NCBI GenBank assembly: GCA_018894105.1
Contig: CM032125.1
Coordinates: 31,481,032-31,545,031 of the forward strand
DNA from: Jacaranda mimosifolia
Taxonomy: Eukaryota; Streptophyta; Magnoliopsida; Lamiales; Bignoniaceae
Length of the DNA: 64,000 nucleotides
Direction of reading: 5' to 3'
In this document: piece by piece, positions 10,618 through 22,015 of the stretch
Layout: each line of letters starts with the position of its first letter
Position numbering within the stretch: the stretch's first letter is position 1
Program-made: the position numbers and the translations under genes
Notes under the pieces: model-generated
The model's database searches: none
What the model was told of the DNA's origin: nothing
The model's input: only the letters and a program-made list of their open reading frames with translations

Positions 10618-12293
10618 TTAGTTTATTTTCGTGCTAAATCGGATATGTACTATACTTTTATATATGTAATAAGGAATGCGAACTTTCTAGCATAAGTTCT
10701 TGAGAGTTGAGCCGTTCTATAATACTAGGTTTAATGTTTTGTAATACTAGATTGTTACTATAAGTGTGTCACTATTGTTAATGATAATAATTTAAAATAT
10801 TAGTTTGTATCATTGTTAAATCATATTCTTGCAAAATAATAATTATCGTCACTTAAAAATATCATTAAATAAAAGTTATGTTTATAAAACATATGTTATT
10901 AGTGATAATTTTTCTATTGTCATATTTCTGTCACTAACATGAAGTGTTTCTAAAGTGGGATCTTCAATAATAGTATGACAATGCAAAAACTAGATGAATA
11001 TGTTTCATTAATTATGTTTCTCTAAGTCATCAAATCTTAACTCTCTATCCCAATTATGTTATAGTTTCCGTTGATATGATATGAAACTTTGATACAAAGG
11101 CTGAACATACAAATATTTGTAACTAAAAATTAGTAGTATTAAGTCCTTGATTTAAAGAGGAGAGTAGTTTGGTGGTAAATAAATTATATGAAGAAATAGA
11201 ACCCTATTTTGAGACTTTGCAAAAACAAATTAGGAGTTACTAATTTCTTTACATTTTCTAGTCATGCATTGAAAGTTTATTTCACTAGGATTGCAATAAA
11301 ATAGTTTTCATAAAATAAAGATATATAATCAAATTAAAGAGTTGTCAGAAGTCATTCTTGTCCAATATTAAATTTTCTTCAAATGTTATCTCTAAGTATT
11401 AAGTTACAAACCATCCATAGAATGATATACACCTATGTTTCCCTTGGAAAACCATATATAGAGGGGAACAAATGGCAATAAGCAAGGAACTTGATACCAA
11501 AAAGTGGGAGAAAATTTAAGGCCAAAACTTCAATAGGGTTGAACAATGGCCCAAAAATATTTGAGCTCAAGATCAATTTTTTAAATTTAGTTTTAGTTTA
11601 TTGTTTTATTGTTTTTTTTGGACTAAGATATCATTTTCTGAGGCCCATTACCAAATTTGGGTTCCCTAAGGATTGATAATTGTGTTAGCCTCTTAGGTTG
11701 AATTGTGTTTATCTTTTAGGGCCGCCCAGTTTATATTTCAGAAATCCAATGGCTTAAAACTATGAAGCCTTTTCAAAAAAATGCAGAGGATTAGTATACA
11801 CAAACCCACGTGAACAGTTGGTAGCTGTAGTATCATTGGTTTTTCCCAAAAAAAAAAAAGAAAAAGAAATTTAATTGTTATATCCATTTTCTTATTAAAA
11901 ATAGTTGAGTACTAAGGGGAAAAAATAAACGGTATATTTGATGTAAGCGTAGGATCGATCCATATTTAATTGTCTAAAACATGTGACTCATTAAGGTTGT
12001 CAAGGGTTGTTCTGCAAAAATCCTACAACAATCAAATTAATACGTTGAATTTGAATTAAAATGAAAAATATATAAAACGATTGAAAAATAAGATATGCAG
12101 CGTATTTTTATAATATTAGAATGGTGGTAGGTCAAACCTTTATAACTTCATCTAGATAATGTACCTTTTTTCTCCCATTCAACGATTTCGGATTCGAACC
12201 ATTTATCTGAAAATTTGCAAATTGTGATCCTATTTGAATGATGTTCTACACAGATGTTATATGGGCTACTCATTCATTAGTACCACATCAACA
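10618..12293. other. AT-rich intergenic region, no gene
   Basis: I see no gene in it. A block near 10780-10990 repeats GTCACT...GTGATAAT motifs like those at 7270-7470, 21760-21900 and 55000-55840, which look like decayed subterminal repeats of a DNA transposon. The 61-codon frame at 11491 has no family resemblance. Confidence 0.4.
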
Positions 12294-12302
12294 TTTAGAT
12301 TT

Positions 12303-14786
12303 TGGAAAAATTACAAAATTCGTCCTGTAACTTTACCTCATTTGGTTTTTCATCATATAAATTGCATAATATCAATTCTAGTCCTATAAGTATTAAAAAA
12401 TTGTCATTTTTCATCCTTTTTTCACCGGAGTCGGCGAAACTCGCCGGAAAATGTGACGTGGCACACTGGGCATGTGGACATTACTTGTTTCTGCCACATT
12501 GGCAGCTGACATGGCAGGCCAAATTACAAAATCCGTCCTGTAACGTTACCTCATTTGGTTTTTCATCCTATAAATTGCATAATATCAATTCTAATCCTAT
12601 AAGTATTAAAAAATTGTCATTTTTCATCCTTTTTTTTCCGGAGCCAGCGAAACTCGCCGAAAAATGTGACTTGGCACACCGGGCGTGTGGACATTTCTTG
12701 TTTCTGCCTCGTTGGACTGCCTAGTAGGCATTTTTTGTCTTTTTCTTGCTTAGTTAGTAGCATACATGCCTTTTCTTTCCTTTTTTTTTTTAAAATTTCA
12801 AATACGTTATATAATTTATATATACACACACATATATATACACATCTATTTATATATATATATTTATATATTACATATCATCATTTTTCCTCCAAAACAC
12901 AATTTTTTTTCCCTTGAATAACCTTCATTATCCCCAAAACTTTCCCATTTTTTAATGTATACATACATATATTATATATACATCATCTATATATATATTT
13001 TATTATTATTATAACAATAAAAAAATCACTCAATTTCATTTTCACTCCAAAAATCTAACAAAAAAGCATTAATTTGACTGCTACAGTAAAAAAAATGTCT
13101 CCCTCGAAACATAAACAAACATACCAAAATTCTCCAGAATTAATTTTTAACTATTTTTCAAAATATAACCAAAAGTTAATCACATTCCCCAACACAATTT
13201 TCATATTCTCCAATAATTTATTCTCCAAAAACACATAATAAAATCACACAAAAAATATAACCAAACATTCCCCTAATTTGACATTAACCATATTATTTTA
13301 ATTCACATATATTTAAAATAATTTAATTAAATTTAAACATATATTAAAATTCCTAACCCCCGCCTCTCCACCCCCCCCCCACCCACCCACCATGACGGGC
13401 CGGCCATGGCCAGCTCGTGTAGGCGGCCACCATGGCCACGGGTGAGCTCACCATGGCTAGCCCGTGGCCATGATGGCTGGGCTAAGGCGGCGGCCATGGC
13501 TGAGCAGCCAGGCGAGGTGCTGGCCACCATGGCCACCAGTTGGCCATGGTGGCTAGCCGCATGTCCACGCCGGGCCAAATCTGGCCAAGCGACGTACTGG
13601 CCACCATGGCCACCAGTTGGCCATGGTGAGCTCGGCCAGCCACCCATCGGGTGGTTGGGGGGAGGTGAGGGAATATATCCATGGCCAGCTCATCATGGGG
13701 CGAGGCGGGGGTTGGGGTGGGGTGGGGGGAGTGGGTGGGGGTTAGGAATTTTAATTTATGTTTAAATTTAATTAAATTATTTTAAATATGTGAGTTAAAA
13801 TAATATGGTTAATGAAAAATTAGGAGAATGTTTGGTTATTTTTTTGTGTGTGATTTTATTATGTGTTTTGGGAGAATAAATTATTGAAGAATACGAAAAT
13901 TGTGTTGGAGAATGTGATTAATTTTTGGTTATGTTTTGAAAAATAGTTAAAAATTGATTCTGGAGATTTTTGGTATGTTTGTTTATGTTTTGGGAGAGAA
14001 GTTTTTTTTACTATAGCAGTCAAATCAATATTTTTTTGTTAGATTTTTGGGGTGAAAATGAAATTGAGCGATTTTTTTATTGTTATAATAATAATAAAGT
14101 ATATATATGATATATATATATAATATGTATGTATATATTAAAAAATGGGAAAGTTTTGGGGATAATGAAGGTTATTTAGGGGGAAAAAATTATGTTTTGG
14201 AGGAAAAATGATGATATGTAATATATAAATATATATATATATATAAATAGATGTGTATATATATGTGTGTGTATAAATAAATTATATAATGTATTTGAAA
14301 TTTAAAAAAAAGAAAAGAAAAGACATGTATGCTGCCAACTAAGCAAGAAAAAGACAAAAATGCCTACTAGGCAGTCCAACGAGGCAGAAACAAGAAATAT
14401 CCACATGCCCGGTGTGCCACGTCAGATTTTCCGGCGAGTTTCGCTGGCTGCGGAGAAAAAAGGATAAAAAATGACAATTTTCTAATACTTATAGGACTAT
14501 AATTGATATTATGCAATTTATAGGACGAAAAACCAAATGAGGTAAAGTTACAGGACGAATTTTGTAATTTTGCCTGCCATGTTAGCTGCCAATGAAGCAG
14601 AAACAAGTAATGTCCACATGCCCGGTGTGCCACGTCACATTTTCCGAGAGTTTTGCCGGCTCCGGTGAAAAAAGGACGAAAAATGACAATTTTTTAATAC
14701 TTATAGGACTAGAATTGATATTATGCAATTTATAGGACAAAAAATCAAATGAGATAAAGTTACAGGACGAATTTTGTAATTTTGCC
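12303..14786. mobile_element. Non-autonomous MULE with ~1-kb inverted arms
   Basis: A 2.48-kb near-palindrome. The left arm (12303 to about 13375) is repeated in reverse at about 13740-14786. The outer ends are GGAAAAATTACAAAATTC and, inverted, GGCAAAATTACAAAATTC. TTTAGATTT occurs at 12294-12302 and 14787-14795, a perfect 9-bp target duplication typical of Mutator-like elements. Each arm begins with a tandem pair of ~225-bp units, followed by AT-rich sequence with TA/TG runs. Between the arms is a short GC-rich core. No transposase is present, so movement would need an enzyme supplied from elsewhere. Open frames on both arms are artefacts of the repeat. Confidence 0.85.
13370..13745. repeat. 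GC-rich, CCATGG-palindrome-rich core of the MULE
   Basis: About 375 bp of very GC-rich sequence in an otherwise AT-rich region. It is built from recurring GGCCACCATGGCC-like palindromes, including two copies of CCACCATGGCCACCAGTTGG about 75 bp apart. Open frames on both strands give low-complexity W/P/A-rich translations with no domain. It may be a captured GC-rich host fragment, as in Pack-MULEs, or amplified filler; the sequence does not decide. Confidence 0.7.
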
Positions 14787-14795
14787 TTTAGATTT

Positions 14796-15851
14796 CGATA
14801 AGGTATCTATTATCATATTTATAAATTAGCATGTGCATCAATAATTCTAAGATTGAAATAATTTAATTCATTATAATATTTATCTTACTTCATGTGATTA
14901 AAACATGGAATCGTAATTATTTTTAGCATTTAATGAAAGAAAGTCTATTACTAATTAAATAATATGAATATTTTAATTAAAAATGTTATGTTTGAAGATA
15001 ATTTATACTTAAATAAGTTATAGAATATCAAGAATTGCTAAATCTAAGTTTATAAATTATACAAAAACTTATAAAATGATAAAATTTAAAAGAAAATAAA
15101 ATATCTAAGAAAATAAAATTAGTGTAGAATAGTTCACTAAATATGCTTTTTAAAGTATATATAATATTTATACTTACATATTTTGAAATGATAAATAAGC
15201 AAATATATATTTTTTTAATATAAAGCTTTTTTGTGACTTCTTAATAATTTGGAAGTTAGAGTTACATTTTCTTGACATTTGAGAATTTTAAATAATAAAT
15301 ATTTTTTATTAGAGTAAATGTATAACCTTTTTGTACTTTATCTATGAAAATAACTTAAATATATTAGAAAACTTTCTAATTAATTTAAAATAAAAATAAT
15401 ATAAAATGCATTATAAAAAAAAATATTAAAAATTTTCTATGTACATATGGCACTCTATGCTTGGAATGACCTTTTGGGTTTAGTGTGAGCTGCTATCAAT
15501 TGTGTTTTGTTAAATTTCAATTTCCCTAATTATCTTTTGAATTATACCTTAGGTTTGGACCTATGGCACCTCAACTGAGGAATCTGCACGATATTTCATT
15601 TCAGTTTAATCCTCAAAAAATGACATTTCGGCAGCTTTTAGCCAAAAAATTATCCACATGTGATATTTTTAAGAGTAAAATTGTTAATCTAAAGTTTTAA
15701 GTACTCTCCTTTTAGTCCCTCAATTTATTATTTTTTTCCCCACCAATAGGTCACAAAATGCGGGAACATGCCATGTCCTTCCTGCAATACAAATCTAATA
15801 TATTAAATAATATTTATCTAATAAATAATTTTTATGTGGAGAAAGTGTTTA
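14796..15851. other. AT-rich intergenic region, no gene
   Basis: Mostly A/T-rich non-coding DNA. At 15540-15780 a less AT-rich stretch (with TATGGCACCTCAACTGAGG) resembles a dispersed plant repeat. I cannot assign it to a family. Confidence 0.35.
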
Positions 15852-18820
15852 TGTAGCACCCCACCCGGGATAGCCTAATTGGCGGGATGCCACCCAATTC
15901 AATCTTATAGCATGCAATATTATATTCGATAGGCGCATAAAATTTTTCACAAATCTCCAATAAACCATAACGATCATAAACTTACAACATGCTTCAAACT
16001 TAATACAATAATATCAAAGTGCTATAATTCATGCTAATAACATAACAATATTTAGAACCAAAACGTCGTCACAAGTAACACAATTCATACATGCCGTAAG
16101 TCTTAAGTTCATCTTAACATATTACAATATCTCTAAAACCACATTTAACCATCGGTGAATTCATATATATACATACATTCATCCAAATGCTAATACAAAC
16201 TATTCTTGTCAGTCCTGTCATCAGTCATCAGTCATCAGTCATCGTCCCCTATCTCATACCTGTCTGGAAGGAAATAAAATAATAAACGAGGGTAAGTCAT
16301 AAGGACTCAGTGAGGGATAATGTAAAGCAATACACAGGTTTGTCAAAGCATCAGTAATCCAACAGAGTATTTTACTGACATGGTAACACAAGAAAACAAG
16401 AATATGCCAGAATAAGAACAATAACGATTTTCTAGCTACTTTCTAGGTCGAGAGTTGTAACCATCGGCTCAATTGCCTGATCGACTCGATCGATTCTGTT
16501 CGGGATGTATAGAGCGTCTCAACCGATCACAGTTGGGGAGGATTTTCTGTTGGCTCATTTAGCCCGAGGCATCAGCCCGATCTAGACTAGAAAATCACTC
16601 CAGCTTTATTACTCCTTGAACAGAGTTCAAATAAGAATGGAAAACTCAATCCACATATGCAATTCAAGTCAAACAAGCATGGTATGCATATCAGAATACC
16701 CTTATGCCTCTGAACGATATAATATTTCAATCATAACACTTCGGTAATAATAATGGCTCGAGCATGAAAGCTTGGCAATAACGATGGCTCAACCATAACA
16801 ACTTGGCAATAACGGCTTGGCAAGGCACTCGGCCCATCAATTCTCCTGTACGATTATGTTTCAATACATTCAACAATCATTTGCCAGCAAGATAGAGCAA
16901 TAAATACTTAAACGGTTTCAAATATGCCATCGAGGCAAACAACAATATACGGAATCAATCATGGAAGCCAACACAGCCAATCAACAATATACAATACGGA
17001 TTCAATCTGGATGATAACAAACGAAACATTGAAAGTTCATAGCGCTAGAACAAGGACAATCAGTTTGTTATCAAAAACGATTTAAGAAAACAAACCCACA
17101 CAGGAGCGCACAATTCAATAACAAATGCAGTTCACAAGTTCAAATAGTTCACAAAGTTCAATAGAGTGAGAGATAGTCAATTTCAAAGAAAGACAGCTAA
17201 AACCCTCACAGGGTGCACAAGCGATTACCAAATCGGTGGAACCTCATAGGGTTCAACAAGTAACATATTGCGATAATCAAATCAAATCTAGGTCGGTGGA
17301 CCCTCACCTCAATAACCTTAGCGATGCAATCAAAGTCTACTAATCTGCGGGGCCTAAATCTTCATCACTTAATAAAAAGAGTAAACTTACTGTCAAAATT
17401 CCTATTCAACCCTAATCATCTCTAATAATTACAATCATACTAGTAACAACCCAAATTCAATAGTTGCTCGACTAATACAATAGTTTAGGGTTTGTTTCGG
17501 TGTTATCGCTGCGGAATGTGCTAATATGTCATGATTATGGAAATATATTTGGATTTCATATTTATTCCGGTAAAAGAAAAGATAATCAGATCCTTAAATT
17601 ACATAATCTACCTTATAAAATTACACAATATTGATTATAATAGCCCAATTATCATTAATAATCCAAGTTTGTCACTTAGGTCGCAATTATATAAAATTAG
17701 GATTTTCATCACCTAATTAACTCAACTAACAATGGTTCACATAAAATAATACAATTTCGGGTTCACTAGGCTCAAGTAATGTGCATGCATGCGTCATTTC
17801 TCATGCATGGCTTTATTTTTGATCAATTTACGTATTCTTTCCGATTATACAAGGTGTTATAAAGATTGGTAGGTGTATACATATACGTGCAATACAAATT
17901 ATTCTTCTTCTGCTCAATTACCCAAATCCTTGCTATCGAAGCAAAATTTCCACAATCAGTTTCCGCATATGCGTTGCTCGTGATGAGATGAGAAAACTGT
18001 CCTTTTGCCACCACCGTGCATAGTCGCCGAAAAAGTTCACTGCCACCACCGTTAGATGCGTTTTAGCAAGAGGAATCAAACCCCCAACTCAATTTCTCCA
18101 AACGCTGTCGAATTGACTCTCAATCGCCGCTTGAAAGTTCTAGCACCATCATCTCTGCTGTCTCAATTTTTTCTCAATTCCATCACTACCGGTGGTCCAT
18201 TCTGGAAGTTGAAGCTACTGGCGTGCTCCTTGAGCTGTGAGCTACAAAACCACCCTTGGTTGCCACAAAAAGCCGCCGAAAAAGTGAGGCCCGTCACTCT
18301 CCGTCGTGAGCTCACCTCGGTCTTAAATTTCACAACGTGCTATCGACTGGAACGCCTTGTATGTGGTACGGTTGAGGTCTTGGAAGTGAGGGGAAGAGTT
18401 TGGCTAGGTTGGTTTTCCGTTTCGGGGTGTCACCAAGGTGAGAGTGAGAGAGAGAGAGAGAGAGACAGATGGGTGCACTCGGTGGAGAAGAAAGAAGAAA
18501 TGGGGTGAAATTGAAAAATCATATATTTATAAAAGTATTTTTTACTTAATTATAGATTGACCCCAAGACTTATAGCCAGTCTTCAATTGAGTCCAATGGG
18601 TTTTAACTATGTTCAATTTGTCCACATAGTTTATTAGTCCCCCACATTGGCCCACTTAACTTACAAAAATTATACATTAGCCCTCAAAATTAAATAAAGG
18701 TGAAATTAAGTCCTTCCTATTCGCATTTTAACCCACAAAAACTTTTGAAAATTAAATAAAAATAACAAAAATAATACTTAAATAAAATACAATAATTAAT
18801 GCATTTCTAGGGGTGTTACA
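15852..18820 (-). mobile_element. Solo long LTR (~3 kb)
   Basis: The ends are TGTAGCACCCC at 15852 and GGGGTGTTACA at 18820, so on its own strand it runs TGTAACACCCC...GGGGTGCTACA. Flanks are GTTTA and ATTTA, four of five bases of a 5-bp target duplication. No gag-pol lies inside and no second LTR flanks it, so a solo LTR is the simplest reading; a large non-coding retroelement is the alternative. It is related along its length to 27513-30308 and, in the opposite orientation, to 25677-31855. Long LTRs with such ends are known in Tekay/Del-type Ty3/gypsy elements, which is an inference here. The open frame at 18056-18508 shows no domain. Confidence 0.65.
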
Positions 18821-20408
18821 ATTTAGTAACCGTAAAAAAAAAAAAAAAAGATTAAGAAAGAAATTCTTAAGTGAGGCATATTAAGGAATGAAGGAATTTA
18901 ATAATCTTACTTAAGGTTAACTTGATAAGGCATAATATTAAGATCATTAAGCGGTAGATATCTTCTGAAATGCAGAATTCAAGTGCAAAATTGATCTAGG
19001 AATTTGAATTATGAAATATTGTTCACTAGTGTATAGAATATGAATTGTTATTTATGTGTTAAAAAAATTAAAAAAACCTCCCATTTGAACATTTTGGAAA
19101 TTATATTGATATTTCGTTAGAGATGATCATTCTATATAAATTTAGTAAGCCACTTATTTCAAAAACTATGTATTTGTAAAAAGTTGCTGAACAACTAGAT
19201 TTACTCAATTAATATGAAAATGAAAGTTTCAATGCATAAATTATAGAAAAAGGTTACCATCCAAATGCAACCCATTAATTTTTATTTTTTTTTTCCTTTC
19301 TTTAGTATTTTTTGTATCTTCGGTAGTAGGGCAAATATAGATATAGTAGTTTTTTTTTAAGGATTTATGTTGTTTGCTTAGAAGAAATCTTTTAAAATAA
19401 ATTATGAACTGTTAAATTATAATATATTGATGAGTCGAATATTGATATTATCATATATATTTTAAAATTTATGTTTAAATAAATTTAATAGCATGACAGG
19501 AATTAATTTTCCTGCATAAGAGATTTTTTTTTTTTTCCCTTCTTCTTTTTAATTTGCTTTTTCCTGATTCACAGGACCCGTCGTCGAAAGATGACCATAA
19601 AACTTTTGATTAAATCATATAACGTACGGACAAATACATTTAAGGCAATTAAATCAGTAAGAGACAGGATAAGTTTTTGTCGTTAAAGAAATAAAAGGAA
19701 ATGTGAAAGAGACAATCGGACAAATACATTAAATCAGTAAGAGACTAATTCATTTGCACCACAGAACATGCAAAAAATGTGCGTATGCTTAATTTATTTC
19801 TATTCCAAATTTTCAACATTTTAAAAACTGAAAAAGTAATCATACAGTGAAATTTAAAAATAAAAATATATCTGAATGTTTTTTTCAAAAATGATTACCA
19901 TAACAGGTATAAGTATGAAAATTCAATTGGTTTACATTTTTTATACCTACAATGATGCATTTTTTAAAAATATATGTATATTTTAATTTTTATGAAGTGA
20001 TAGCAAGTACTTTTCATTAAAATAAATTTAAATTTGATTAATGCAATACCAAGATGATATGATAAATTTTAAAAAATATAATAAAAATAAATAAAATGAT
20101 ATTTTCAATATAAATAAATAAAAATTAATAATTTTTTATTTTCAAATAATATTAAAAATAAAAAAAGTTTGAAAATAAAAACAAACAATTAAAGTCAAAA
20201 ATTCGTACAAAACCTACCTTAGGCCACAACGTTTGACTTTGTTGTCTACAGGATAATTATGCAGGACCCTTAATTTTTGGCGTTAAGCCAATAGAAAAAA
20301 TGAAAGAGACCAAACGAGCCAGTGTTGCCTTCCTCCGTATAATTTCCACCACAATTTCCCAAAATATCAAAAGAAAATGTGTTTGGACGTAGAACATTTA
20401 ATGTTTGG
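18821..20408. other. Non-coding upstream flank of gene D
   Basis: AT-rich and without a gene. Around 19550-19780 it retains weak similarity to the upstream regions of A and C, consistent with an old third copy of the segment. The phrase GACAAATACATT...AAATCAGTAAGAGAC occurs twice (about 19629 and 19717). Confidence 0.4.
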
Positions 20409-21311
20409 TAGGGCTGACAATGGAGCAAATTTTAATTCTAATTTTATTTGAATTCAATTCGATTATTTAGATTTTTTAATCGATAAAAGATTAGATAGAT
20501 ATGATCCAATTAAAAAGTTCATAATTTGAAATAAATGGAGTGAATATCGATATGGCTCAATCCGATCCATTAATAATTCAAACCCGAATATATTTACTAT
20601 TATACATATATACACAAGATCATATAACAATACTTAAGTGAATATTTGGATGAAATGAGTAATGAACTTCTATGCAATATATAAAATCAGGTGCTTTCAT
20701 ATAAATTGTTAGATTTCGAACTTATTTACATCATAATTACATCACTTCTTTCTCTTTTTTTATAACAGAAAATTAATGTGAGAAGAATAATGAGTAGGAG
20801 CCAAATGCCATAATATGGCAAAAATGCAATGCAAATTTTGATATAATCAAAATGAGTTTCTTTTTTATAGAACTTAGAGTCTATAATTAGTTGATTAAAG
20901 AATCAAGCATAGCTATGTATTTATAATGCTAAAGAATTATTATTATCAGTAACGAAATCTAAAATGCAATGATCTAGTGATGAATGTGATTAAATTAAAT
21001 TCTATCATTGTTTTTAAATGATCAATAGACTTGAAAATTTATTCATTAATCCGTTGTGTATTTTTTCTAAGGATGACTGTTTTGAAATTGAATTTTACTA
21101 AATTTTTAGAAAAATAATAAATATATAATAATTTTGGAAGTATTCGAATTTAGATTTTTTTGGATATCCGACTTTGATTTGGATTCGGATATGGTCATAC
21201 CAACTACAGATCCTATAGAATCTTGGATCAAATTTGGATATGGCATATTACTTTTGGACTCAAATTCTGATCTGCCATGATTCGATCTAAATCCGCCCAT
21301 TGACTGCCCTA
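20409..21311. mobile_element. Non-autonomous hAT element
   Basis: The ends are TAGGGCTGACAATGGAGC and, inverted, TAGGGCAGTCAATGGGCG. The 8-bp duplication ATGTTTGG is perfect at 20401-20408 and 21312-21319. It is 903 bp with no transposase and has the same end type as 5466-6173 and 61303-62153. It sits about 700 bp upstream of gene D. Confidence 0.85.
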
Positions 21312-21605
21312 ATGTTTGGTTATGTTTTCATTTTTATATTTAATTTTTAATATTTTCAAATTTTAAAAAGTCAGTTAGAGAAAATAAGTTGAAAACGTGT
21401 TTTATTTGGAAAGTTCGTTGAAAAAGTAATGATTATATATAGTTTAGTAGGTTGTAGGTGGAGAAAGAAAATATATAAGTTATTCGAAAATGTGCTTTGG
21501 AATAAAAATGAGTTGAAATTTTAGTAAAAATTGTGATAAATCATTGATAATTCATTTGCAAATAGTGAAAACAGGTGAAAATGAGTTTAAAAACATAAAC
21601 AATTG
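21312..21605. mobile_element. MITE-like repeat split by the hAT insertion
   Basis: It starts TGTTTGGTTATGTTTTCA and ends with TAAAAACATAAACAATTG, an imperfect inverted pair. It resembles the element at 59646-59958. The hAT at 20409 appears to have landed at its left tip. It is non-coding and the boundaries are uncertain. Confidence 0.4.
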
Positions 21606-21899
21606 ATTAATCCTCCCATTTAATGCAAATTTTATTTTTAATTTCACTCGATGTATACTAACTTTATCAAATATTATTTTATAAAATTAATTAATTTATT
21701 TAAAATTCAATTAACATATATATATATATGAAATATATGAAATATATAAATCACAATTTTTGTCGTCATTAGGTTGTCACCATATAGATGTCACTATTGT
21801 TAATAGTGACCACTTAAATAATATTCTTATTACTATTTAATTTGTACATAAAATTTATTAAAGTGAAACAAAATCTTTTATCACTTACTATTTCATTGA

Positions 21900-21926
21900 T
21901 AACATTTTTTTTTTCTTCTTGTAGTG
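21900..21926. mobile_element. CACTA-type terminus abutting the gene D promoter
   Basis: TTTTCTTCTTGTAGTG ends at 21926, the inverted form of CACTACAAGAAG. The preceding 150 bp carry GTCACTATTGTTAATAGTGAC-like (split) subterminal motifs. I could not find the matching left end, so it may be a remnant. It ends about 12 bp before a TATA-like box. Confidence 0.4.
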
Positions 21927-21937
21927 CTCCCTTTCAC

Positions 21938-21944
21938 TATATAT
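21938..21944 (+). promoter_or_regulatory. TATA-like box of gene D
   Basis: TATATAT lies 78 bp upstream of the ATG of gene D and directly downstream of a transposon terminus. The leader after it is CT-rich and free of other ATGs. This is inference from sequence only. Confidence 0.4.
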
Positions 21945-22015
21945 TTATTCATCTCTGCTTCTGCCATTCAAACACCATACACATCTAAACAACTTTGCCT
22001 AAAAATCTCCAAGAC

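Noticed and set aside
12302..12724. 140-codon frame with an internally repeated peptide
   Set aside because: The repeat is the tandem end unit of the MULE, present in both arms; no gene.
13406..13765. Open frames in the GC-rich MULE core
   Set aside because: Both strands are open because of palindromic low-complexity sequence; no domain seen.
18056..18508. 150-codon open frame
   Set aside because: It lies wholly inside a solo LTR, ends in a GA-rich repeat and shows no recognisable domain.
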